Shown here piece after piece: positions 22,772 through 32,200 of a stretch of 64,000 nucleotides of DNA (position 1 is its first letter; each line of letters starts with the position of its first letter). The notes beneath the pieces are model-generated. The model was not told the DNA's origin. It searched no databases and saw nothing but the letters and a program-made list of their open reading frames with translations. Source of the DNA: Sequoia sempervirens (taxonomy: Eukaryota > Streptophyta > Pinopsida > Cupressales > Cupressaceae); assembly GCA_007258455.2 (NCBI GenBank), contig VDFB02373365.1, forward strand, positions 217,677,765-217,741,764, given 5' to 3'. A program made the translations under genes and the position numbers.

Positions 22772-23567
22772 GTTAGTGCCAAAACCATCTTTGTGATTTT
22801 AAGCAAATTTTTTAAAATTTTCATGCATTTTGAAAACATGGGTTTTGGGGAACAGGCACTTTAGAAAAATGGGTTGTCAAGAGAAATGCGATTTCACCCA
22901 AATTTTGGAGCGAAATCGCCTGTTAAAGTGTCAGGTTTGGGTGATGATTTCACCTATTTTAGCAGTGAATTTTCCCAAACAAAGAGAAAAAGGGTGAAAG
23001 TGTAGCAAAAAGGGGTGAATTTTCCTTAGAATCGGGCGAATCCGCCCGGGGAAGGGGGGTTACAAGTAGTTACGGGTGAATTCACTCATAGTATAGGAGA
23101 ATTCGCTCAAGGGGCTGAGCATGGGCGGATTCACTCGCAAAGCAGGCAGATTCACCCACAATGTGGGTGGATTTTCCCAATGGGTAGGTCTGAGGTGGAT
23201 TTGCCTGCTCTATGAGCAGATCTACTGAATGGCCAGACCTGGGCGGATCCACCCAAAAATTGGACCCATGCAGATTCACCTGTAATGTGGGTGGATATGC
23301 CCAATAGGCGAGGTCTGAGGCAGATTCACCCACAATGTGAGCAGATCCACCCAAGGGCAACTCTAGGGCAGATTCACCCAAGAAATGGGTGAATCTACCC
23401 AAATGGAAGATTTTGGGAAAATTTTCCCAAATTGGGCAAATTTGCACAAAGGAAAAAGAGGGCAGAAAAATTTGAGAAGATAGCCCAGTGTGGGGAAGAA
23501 AAGGGAAGGAGGAAAAGGAAAGTGATGGAATGAAAGGACATTGATGAACATGTTGCTTGATGTGGAT
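22772..23567 (+). repeat. Putative intron of the PMD gene, with degenerate ATTCACCC repeats
   Basis: From 22880 to about 23430 the words GGCGGATTCACCC, GCAGATTCACCC and GTGGGTGGAT recur in both directions. A perfect small inverted repeat, CACCCACAATGTGGGTG, is at 23153-23169. The same theme (ATTCACCCAAAC) fills much of the Tat2 leader at 56930-58330. A 166-codon minus-strand open frame through the block arises from the repeats (text like VGESA and LGESA) and is not counted as a gene. Confidence 0.55.
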
Positions 23568-24939
23568 GCAGCGTTTTGACAACCTCAGACGCGGGAGAGG
23601 TGTTCAGTGGTTTTGAAGGTGATGATATCGGCGATGAATGGGGAAGATCATGCAGCGTTGGCATGAGCAGGCTTGCTACATATGCTAGGATATCCTACTA
23701 TCAGAGTGCATCAAGCACTATTGAGTGCACTAATAGAGTGGTGGAGTTCAAAGACATCCACCTTCCATCTCCTGATGGGGGAGATGATGGTTACATTGGA
23801 GGACATATGGAGGATTTTATGGTTACTGATAGTTGGTCACCTCATGAGTTGGATGAGGTCAGAGGGATAGTAGGACCAGACCCTATGGGTCCTCTTCAGA
23901 TGAGCAAACTTATCAATTCATGGGACGGAGTTGGATCTGGTTGGATGTTTTGGGTTGGGAGTGCCACCATTACCCTTATATCTCAATGGTTTTATTAGTG
24001 GGCTATTGATGCTAGACACGAGTGGACACTTTTGTAGCCTCAAGGTTATTAAGGTTGTTGGACATATTGTGGAGCAGAGGGAGGGGGAGTTCGCATGGGG
24101 TCCATGCATACTAGCATAGTTGTATAGGGACATGCATGTGGTGTGCTATCGATGGGAATTCAGCGTGACACAAGTGACGCTATTATAGGTTTGGGCATGG
24201 GAGCATATCAGTGTTGCTAGACTAGGAGTTTTGATAGGAGGAGAGCAGGATCCTACACTACTAGTGGCATACTAGTACGGGACTAAGTATGGCTAGCGAT
24301 TTCACTATCAGGACACCGGTGATCTAGATAGATGGAGGAGATTGGATGATTTATAGGAGGACTAGATAGTATGGAGGCCATACATGATGCGACAATTTTC
24401 TAGATGGAGGGAGGATTAGGCGAGACATAGAGGATACTTCTACACAATATCCTATTTGATCGGGAGGGACCCAGGTATTGTGGAGCTCCACAGGGCGGAT
24501 AGAGTGTCGAGATAGTTTGGAGTACAGTAGGACATTCCCTCAAGACCTCAGAGGTTCAGACGAGTCTCCCGAGAGCAGTTATGAGGTGATCTAATCCTAG
24601 GATATTTTGCTAGACAATAGTGGGTGGATCTACAACAAGTACCTTACCTAGGCATGAGAGAAGGAGAGGCAGACATAAGGGTGACAGTGAGGTATTCCGC
24701 ATGGTGGGTACATCATCAGCCACTACAAATTATGATAGTGCATTAGATTAGAGAGGCATTGGGATATGGTTCAGAGGACGAGAGGAGGTTGAGAGGATAT
24801 CAAAGAGTCAAGCGGAGAGGAGGACAACAAAGGTGAGTATAGGAGGAGGCAGAGGCAGAGGAAGAGAGAGGACCGACGAGGGGTGGGTCAGGAGGAGGTG
24901 ATGGAGGTGGATGCCTCAGATGTGGATCCACTGGTGATA
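23568..24939 (+). pseudogene. Plant mobile domain (PMD) pseudogene, N-terminal and central part
   Basis: Key PMD motifs are read in shifting frames: GYPTIRVHQALLSALIEWW, TSTFHLLMGEMMVTLEDI, then EGEFAWGPCILA, LYRDMHVVC, VWAWEHISVARLGVL, RPYMMRQF and YFYTISYLIGR. This is the known order in PMD proteins: the T-F-H-L / G-E-M-x-x-T-L-E-D block, then W-x-W-E-H. Many positions where Gln is usual are TAG. At least two frameshifts occur near 23670 and 23990. The gene lies antisense to Tat2, between pol and 3' LTR. PMD proteins include host silencing-related factors and transposon-borne forms; this is the latter by context. Element A interrupts it at 24944. Confidence 0.8.
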
Positions 24940-24944
24940 GTACC
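24940..24944. repeat. Target site duplication of element A, left copy
   Basis: GTACC lies directly before TGTGTACC, the left end of element A, and recurs at 30160-30164 directly after its right end TCTACA. Removing the element and one copy restores the PMD reading frame (DPLVIV then PYIPPPPKDPA). Confidence 0.92.
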
Positions 24945-26063
24945 TGTGTACCTTGGAATTTTACCCTATTTTAATGTGCAAAATATCCTAAAATGCAAAT
25001 GATAAAACACTAAGAACACTTCAATGATTAGCCTAAAGAGTGATAAAACAAGGAAAATAGATGAAATAAAATGCACATCGATTATACCTTCCTTGTTGTT
25101 GAAGACTCCTTGGTTGGCCCTTGATTTAGAAGAATTTGTGTGCTCCTTGGATGACTTTTTATGTTACTAGATGCAAGATTGATAATGCAAAATGACTAAA
25201 TGGATGGCTAAATGATAGCAAATTCTTGAGAATGCAAATTGGCAGCATAAGGTTGCTCAAAATGAAAAGTGTTGAAAATGCCCTTGAGGAGGGGGTATTT
25301 ATAGGAGAATTTGAATTCTCTAGAGAATTCAACAGTTGAGATTCATCCAACAAGGTCAAGATGAAGGGCTATGGTGGGTTGAGAACTCACAAGCCCTTAC
25401 ATCTTGACATATGGATGGTGAAGTGGCTAAGAGGGGATGAAGTGTAAGTGAGGTGGCCAACAGGTACATGAGGTGGAGGAAGGACAAGTACCTTCCAAGT
25501 ACATTGGGAGATGGGAAGAATCTTGGGTGAATAAAAGTGAATTTTAAATTCACAATGATTGGAAGAATCTAGTGGATAAGATAATGTTTTCAAAAGGTGG
25601 GAGTTTGTCACATGTGACTTGATGTGACAAGTCAAAGGTTCTAGAAGATGCATGGGAAAAGGGATTCTTGAGGAATAAAAGGAATTAAAAATTCCTTGGG
25701 GGATGGGAGAGTTGAGTTAAGATTAATTAATCAAGAATTAGAAGATAAATGAGATTAGAAGCCAACTTGCAAAGTTGGAGGATGTGACACATCCTAATCA
25801 AGGATTAGGCATGTGCACATCCCTAATGAAGAAATTAGGAGATGGATTAGGATTAAATGAAAATGACATGTGAGGAATTAAATAAATGTAATATTTATTT
25901 AATTCATTTGATGAAAAGAGGATTAAAGAGGGTAAGGTATTTAATTAATAAATACCTTAGGGATTTGGCAGAATTAAGGATATTAATTAAATAATAGTAA
26001 TATTACTTAATTAACTCGGATAAGAGGATGTTTAGATGAAAAGTGATAAATTTGGATGTCTAC
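24945..26063 (-). repeat. Element A 3' LTR
   Basis: Plus-strand ends are TGTGTACCTTGG and ATGTCTACA. It contains a minus-strand TATA box at 25296-25303 and, just upstream in sense, the perfect palindrome GAATTCTCTAGAGAATTC. An LTR-to-LTR match with 29009-30159 is near continuous; the right copy has small extra segments. Confidence 0.92.
25296..25330 (-). promoter_or_regulatory. TATA box and 18-base palindrome in element A LTR
   Basis: The minus strand has TATAAATA (25303-25296). Nine bases upstream ends the palindrome GAATTCTCTAGAGAATTC (25313-25330). The same pair occurs in the right LTR (29336-29343 and 29353-29370). The inverted piece has TATAAATA at 28643-28650 and one mismatch in the palindrome (28616-28633). 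Position next to TATA suggests a dimeric factor site. This is inference. Confidence 0.65.
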
Positions 26064-26111
26064 ATTTTTCCCCTCTTTGAGATGGTGTTACAAAGTAGCA
26101 TCATTTCAAAG
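26064..26111 (-). promoter_or_regulatory. Element A polypurine tract and overlapping stem-loop
   Basis: The tract (complement of 26064-26078) is purine-only except one base and abuts the LTR. Arms at 26075-26087 and 26099-26111 pair at 11 of 13 positions. Tat2 has a pairing structure at the same site with different bases. Confidence 0.7.
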
Positions 26112-28310
26112 AATATTAAAACATAGAACCTAGAAGAAGATGGTTAGATTGAGAAGGATGCCCCAGTCATCAAACGGATGACTAGGAAGAAATATGATGG
26201 AGGTGAAGATGAAGAGTAGGGATTGAGGATTCCCCCTCGAGAGAACATGCGGGTTCAAGAGAACATGGATGTGCTCTCAAAATAAATGAGATGGTGAAAT
26301 GGGAGATGAGGAAGAGGATGCAAAGGCATGGATATGAAAGGATGAAAAGGTGATAGGAGCTTGGGAAGCACAAATGGATGCAGAGACGAAGATGATGTTG
26401 CCCCAGTTAAGGTACAAGTCAAGGGGTTGATGATGGATGGAGTGTTGTCAATGAGGGAATGATATATCCCGAAACAACATGAGGATAGGGGAGGATACAT
26501 CCCAATGAGTGGTATGGATGAGGGAAGGATACATCCCAAAACACCACTAAAGGATAGAGAAGAATACCTCTCGATGATGATGATGAAAGTGTTGTCGACG
26601 AGGGAAGGATACATCCCAAAACTACACTGAAAGGATATGGAAGAATACATCTAGATGATGATGATGATGATGATGATGAGGATGATTGGATCAAGGCTTG
26701 TAACAAGACTGGGAACAAGACCAAGGATATGATTAGATGATTTGGGCTAAATGGAATGGATGGGGATTGGATAGAGATGTGAGATGAGGATGAAGGAGGA
26801 ATGGATGGGGTATTTTGATAGATGAGAGGATGGGGGATACATGCAAGACGATAGAATGGAGAATGAAATGCAATCCTAATGCAATTTTCCATCTTCGAAG
26901 CATTGATTTTTGCTATAGCATAAGACACCAAGTGCCAGGGTATGTGGAACCAAGGCGTAATAGTGTCTAATGCATGAAATAAACACAATAGACAAGAAGG
27001 ATATCCCAACACCCCAAAGTCACAAAGACCTTGGTCGGGCCAGGTATTGAGATAACCACAAGCACAAAAGGATGCCCCAGCGTAACACAAGACCTCGGGG
27101 ATCTTGGTGGGTACTACGTGGGACAACCAAGAAGACACAATCAAACAAAACAACAAGATATGCCCCTATGTGGACCAATCAAAACACACCATAATATGAT
27201 GGATCATGGCAGCCTTGACAAGTGATGATAGGGAGCTCAAATGATAAACAAAATCCAAAAGCATCAAAAGATCGCAATCAATTTCAAATGTCCTTTGCCA
27301 TAGGATCAAGGGGATAGATGGGATTGATGAGGTCTGTTCGGAAGGATGCATCCTGTTGAGACCGATGATGGATACTAAGCTAAAAGATCGATATGACGTA
27401 GGATATTCAAAACTGATTGAATTTGTTGATACAAGTGGATCTTGTTTGTTAAGAACTAGCTAGATAAGGGCATAGCTTTATGACATGACACAAGGGAGAC
27501 AAGACATGAAACTGACACACCCTAAAGACCTAGGGGCTCGGGGGCCGATCAAAGATTAGCCTTGCCTACGTAAAAGCACAGAGCCCTCGTAGTTTGATAA
27601 AAGGCTATCGACTGACCATGGATAAAAGTAGAAAGAGGATGATGAATGATGATGACAAATGACAAGGAACAGAGAGACAAAAGTAGAGACTAATGATAGA
27701 CAAAATAGGAGTGGATGGAGAAAGCAAAAAGACTGACACTAGATGATAGAGGAGTGGATGGACAAAGTAGAATGACTGATGATAGACGATAGAAGAGCAA
27801 AGTGGACAATGAAGATCGATGATGGAACCCCAGGCGTGGATCAAATGATCTACCTTGCCTACGTGAAAGCGCAGGGGCAACGTAGTTTGACAAGAGACTG
27901 ACGACGGACCATGATGGAGACTTCAATGGATGATGGGATGGAAAAAGAAGAAAGACCGATGATAGATGATAAAGGAACCCCAGGGGGCGGATCAAATGAT
28001 CGACCTTGCCTACGTGAAAGTGTAGGGGCAATGTAGTTCGACAAGACCAAAAGTAAACAATGGATAAAGGATGATAAGATGATAAGATAAGTGGATAAAA
28101 AGATGGGACTGATATGACAAGATAGGATAGACCTGTTGGATTGGATAGGATGATGATGATCACATAAAGCTCAAGGATGGGATAGTTATCCAAAGCATTA
28201 AAATGACTTGGGAGGATGATATGATAGATAGATGAGTGATGAAAAGTGATAGGGGATTGGAAAGATGTGCAAGAGAAGTAGGGGTGATGACGATGAGATA
28301 AATGGCATTG
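26112..28310. other. Element A internal region, non-coding
   Basis: No gag or pol motif. Degenerate repeats of about 80 bases around GGATACATCCCAAAAC lie at 26431-26650, with an ATG microsatellite at 26654-26679. From 26854 the text matches 38409-39300 beside Tat2 pol. A GATCAAATGATC then CTTGCCTACGTGAAAG block recurs near 27549, 27841 and 27990. Two long minus-strand open frames, 26419-27156 (245 codons) and 27690-28316 (208 codons), are Ser-rich and repeat-driven, with no motif; I do not call them genes. Confidence 0.6.
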
Positions 28311-29008
28311 GATCAAGTCACATGTGACAAATTCCCACCTTTTGGGAACCTTGTCTTATCCACCAGATTCTTCCAATCATTGTGAATTTTTAATTCACTT
28401 TTATTCTCTTTCCCTCTCCCCATGTGATCATTGAAAGGTCACATCAAAGTACTTGGAAGCTACTTGTCCCTCCTCCACCTGTACCTTTGGCCACCTCACT
28501 TACATTCATCTCCTCTTAGCCACTTCACCATCCACATGTCAAGATGTGAGGGCTTGTGAGTTCTCAACCCACCATAGCCCTTCATCTTGACCTTGTTGGA
28601 TGAATCTCAACCGTTGAATTCTCTAGAGAATTTAAATTCTTCTATAAATACCACCTCCTCAAGGGCATTTTAAAAAAACACTTTTTAATTTGAGCAACCT
28701 TATGTTGCCAATTTGAATTCTAAAGAATTTTCTCTCATTCAGCCATCCACTTTGATCATCTTGTATATTCAATCTTGTATCTAGCTACACCAAAAAGCCA
28801 TCCAAGGAGCACACAAATTCATCTAAATCAAGGGCCAACCAAGGAGACTTCAACAACAAGGAAGGTATAATCGATTTTCATTTTATTTAAATCTATTTTC
28901 CTTGTTTTATCACTCTTTAGGCTAATCATTGAAGTGTTCTTAGTGTTTTATCATTTGCATTTTAAGATATTTTGCACATTAAAATAGGGTAAAACTCCAA
29001 GGTACACA
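28311..29008 (+). repeat. Inverted partial LTR inside element A
   Basis: This is the reverse complement of the right LTR from about 29690 back to its end. It holds its own TATA box at 28643-28650 and ends exactly with AAGGTACACA, a complete LTR terminus. It is joined directly to 29009, where the right LTR lacks its last about 24 bases. Together they form a head-to-head inverted repeat with arms of roughly 0.7 kb. Confidence 0.88.
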
Positions 29009-30159
29009 TTTTAATGTGCAAAATATCTTAAAATGAAAATGATAAAACACTAAGAACACTTCAATGATTAGCCTAAAGAGTGATAAAACAAAGAAAATAG
29101 ATGAAATAAAATGCAAATCGATTATACCTTCCTTCTTGTTGAAGACTCCTTGGTTGGCCCTTGATTTAGATGAATTTGTGTGCTCCTTGGATGACTTTTT
29201 ATGTTACTAGATGCAAGATTGATAATGAAAAATGACTAAATGGATGGCTAAATGATAGCAAATGCTTGAGAATGCAAATTGGCAGCATAAGGTTTCTCAA
29301 AATGAAAAGTGTTGAAAATGCCCTTGAGGAGGGGGTATTTATAGAAGAATTTGAATTCTCTAGAGAATTCAACGGTTGAGATTCATCCAACAAGGTCAAG
29401 ATGAAGGGCTATGGTGGGTTGAGAACTCACAAGCCCTCACATCTTGACATGTGGATGGTGAAGTGGCTAAGAGGAGATGAAGTGTAAGTGAGGTGGCCAA
29501 AAGGTACATGAGGTGGAGGAAGGACAAGTAGCTTCCAAGTACTTTGATGTGACCTTTCAATGATCACATGGGGAGAGGGAAAGCTTTGGGAGAATAAAAG
29601 TGAATTAAAAATTCACAATGATTGGAAGAATCTAGTGGATAAGACAATGTTCCCAAAAGGTGGGAGTTTGTCACATGTGACTTGATGTGACAAGTCAAAG
29701 ATTCTAGAAGATGCATGGGAAAAGGGATTCTTGGAGGAATAAAAGGAATTAAAAATTCGGGATGGAGAGAGTTGACCAAGGTAACGATTAAGATTAATTA
29801 ATCAAGAATTAGAAGATAAATGAGGATTAGAAGCCAACTTGCAAAGTTAGAGGATGTGACACATCCTAATCAAGGATTAGGCATGTGCACATCCCTAATG
29901 AAGAAATTAGGAGATGGATTAGGATTAGATGAAAATGACATGTGAGGAATTAAATAAATGTAATATTTATTTAATTCATTTGATGAAAAGAGGATTAAAG
30001 AGGGTAAGGTATTTAATTAATAAATACCTTAGGGATTTGGCAGAATTAAGGATATTAATTAAATAATAGTAATATTACTTAATTAACTCGGATAAGAGGA
30101 TGTTTAGATGAAAAGTGATAAATTTGGATAAATTAAGTGTCCAAATTTGGATGTCTACA
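29009..30159 (-). repeat. Element A 5' LTR, missing its sense-end 24 bases
   Basis: It begins TTTTAATGTGC, which corresponds to base 25 of the left LTR, and ends ATGTCTACA. Next to the right edge is the GTACC duplication. It contains TATAAATA on the minus strand at 29336-29343. The usual primer binding site position is occupied by the inverted LTR, and I find no primer site. Confidence 0.88.
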
Positions 30160-30164
30160 GTACC
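30160..30164. repeat. Target site duplication of element A, right copy
   Basis: GTACC matches 24940-24944 exactly. Either copy can be counted as PMD coding sequence. Confidence 0.92.
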
Positions 30165-31216
30165 ATACATACCACCACCACCAAAGGACCCGGCTGTACT
30201 ATTGAGAGGGGCTATAGTGAGGCTACAGATTGCAAAGTAGAGACTTAGGTATTTGGAGGGAAAGAGGAGCAGGCTATTGGCTGAGGTGGATAGGGTGTGC
30301 ACAGAGGTAGAGAGGAGTTATAGGACCTTAGCATATGAGGTAGTACAGCATGTGTATGAGGTAGATATAGAGAGATATGGACTGTGAGCCAAGGTGGGTA
30401 GGTTAAGAGTAGAGGTGATTCGACTGGAGGTAGAGGTGTCGAGACTCGAGGCAAAGGGACAAAGAGACTATGGGGAGCTAGCAGATTAGGTCGTGTTGGA
30501 GAGGAGTGAGTTGGTGGTGAAGAGGTACATATTGTAGGTCGAGGTTACTAGACTACATGCAAGGGGGCAGAGGGACCATGGAGGGTTGGTGGACCAAGTA
30601 TCTGTACAAGCCCTAGAGGAGGTGGAGAGAGATTTGGAGAATTTGTGGAGGCAAGTTCAAGATCTATTGAGAGAGGGCCAATCTAAGGTGGGAGCGAGAT
30701 GAGCTCTATGACAGAGCAGAGGCGGCAGAGAAAATAGTTGGGGATGCAAGGTTGGTGTTGGAGAGAGAGGAGGCTACAAGGGCATAGATACGATCCTTGT
30801 AGGGTGAGCGAGATGTAGCAGAGGCACGGGTATAGACTCTGCAGGGTGAGAGGGATACGATAGCAGGACAGATGCAAACATTGTAGCGCAAGAGGTATGT
30901 AGTAGAGGCACAGGTATAGAATTTGCAGGGTGAGAGGGACACAGTGGTGGATGCAGGGTTGGTGACATGGATGCACGTGCAGATTGACCAGCTAATGCTA
31001 GCATAAGATGCCTAAGAGCAGGAGAGGAGACAGATGATCAGGTCATGGGATAGGTTCAGGATGGAGCAAGATGTGGCGAGGATACAGGTGCTAGAGAGGG
31101 ATGAGTACATGAGGGAGGTGAGTTATTATACGATGGCCTACTTCATGGCTGTCCTAGATCAAGAACGTGTACCTCCCTACGTCAAATCGGTGCCACAGAT
31201 TCCAGCACAATCATAG
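30165..31216 (+). pseudogene. PMD pseudogene, C-terminal coiled-coil part
   Basis: Across the element A gap the frame continues with a Pro-rich linker (YIPPPPKDPA), then LLRGAIVRLQIAK. About 300 residues of heptad-rich sequence follow (SRLLAEVDRVCTEVERS, RLRVEVIRLEVEVSRLEA, and repeated TLQGERD and NLQGERD units), typical of a long coiled coil. The last open stretch, 31034-31216, ends SVPQIPAQS and a stop. TAG stops appear at many probable Gln positions. A PMD followed by a coiled coil suggests self-association; no function is known. Confidence 0.75.
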
Positions 31217-32200
31217 TCCTTAGGGACGCACACACAGGGATATAGAAGCTATAGAGAGAAACCTCCATGTAGGGGGGAGTAATAGGCGCATAGCAGAGGT
31301 CAGATGTGAGCATCTTAGGGTAGGGGTGACAAAGGATAGATGACATGATACAAATTTTTGACAGGTGCAGGGTGGATGAGCAGTACAGAGCGGTAGAGAT
31401 CACATTTGATTCAAAGCCTTGTACTTGTATTTTATTCATTGATTACTGATGTCTATGATGATATGATGGAATTTATTATTGGTCATGTGACGGACATTAT
31501 ATTTTGATATTTATACGATATGGCATAGCTCTTATTTACATTATGTCATGTTTATGTGATGGATGATTTACTTATGCACATGTATATGTATATGATTTTA
31601 TTATGGATGATTATGATGATGGTGTGATATATGTATATGTTGATGATGATTTACATGTATATGTATATGAATGATTTTATTATGGATGATGTTGATGATG
31701 ATTTATGTTTATGTGTATGTGAACCACATGGATGATGTGTATGATGCCTAACATTTGTGATGCAGGATGTGATGAATGATTTATGACATTGCACGCTATG
31801 GATATGATCCTAATGATTTGTGATGCAGGTGGCGATGTATGTTATATATTAATGAAATGAATGGATGATAAAATGAACCTAAGATGCTTAGAATAACCAA
31901 TTAAGATTAATCTAAACAATTTAAAATGAATATGGGATGATAATGCACACATGTGGGATGAAATGTAAAATATGCAATGAATTGATAAGAAAATAATCAT
32001 AAGATGTTTAGAATAACCAATGAAGATTAATCTAAAAACTTAAAATGAATATGATATGCCAATGCACATGGGATGAAATGCAACGCCATGAACCTAGAAT
32101 TGTGGGATGGGATGCAATTAAATTCCTTACAAACACTAATAGCTAAATGAAATGCAATGTGGACATGAGTGTAAATAAGGGCTTGCATAATGATAGAAGC
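31217..32200. other. Non-coding, ATG/TGATG-rich low-complexity sequence
   Basis: After the PMD stop come about 220 bases without features. From 31440 to 31760 the text is rich in GATGATG, TATATGTATATG and ATTTTATTATGGATGA words, and 31860-32100 has two similar copies of an AACCTAAGATGCTTAGAATAACC-like block about 130 bases apart. No gene is seen. It belongs to the Tat2 spacer between PMD and pol. Confidence 0.5.

Larger units (their letters stand above)
24945..30159 (-). mobile_element. Element A: non-autonomous Tat-related LTR element with an inverted LTR piece
   Basis: It has LTRs at 24945-26063 and 29009-30159, a polypurine tract at 26064-26078 and GTACC duplications on both sides. No gag or pol motif is visible inside. 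Internal bases about 26854-28060 match the region beside Tat2 pol (about 38409-39300), and the LTRs resemble Tat2's, so it is a large non-autonomous relative of Tat2. An extra LTR piece, 28311-29008, sits in opposite orientation next to the right LTR. Movement would have needed proteins from an autonomous Tat element. Confidence 0.88.

Noticed and set aside
23082..23582. 166-codon minus-strand open frame over the PMD intron
   Set aside because: It is driven by the ATTCACCC repeats. The PMD evidence on the plus strand is stronger. The repeat itself is reported as a finding.
25313..25330. Heat-shock element in the LTR palindrome
   Set aside because: GAA and TTC triplets are present but not in the alternating spacing of two bases that a heat-shock element needs.
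26419..27156. 245-codon open frame on the minus strand in element A
   Set aside because: The text is Ser-rich because of an ATG/GAT microsatellite and repeats, shows no known motif, and the related region at 38.4-39.3 kb does not keep it open. I treat it as chance.
27690..28316. 208-codon open frame on the minus strand in element A
   Set aside because: It overlaps degenerate tandem repeats and runs into the inverted LTR; composition is Ser/His/Leu-rich without domain signs.
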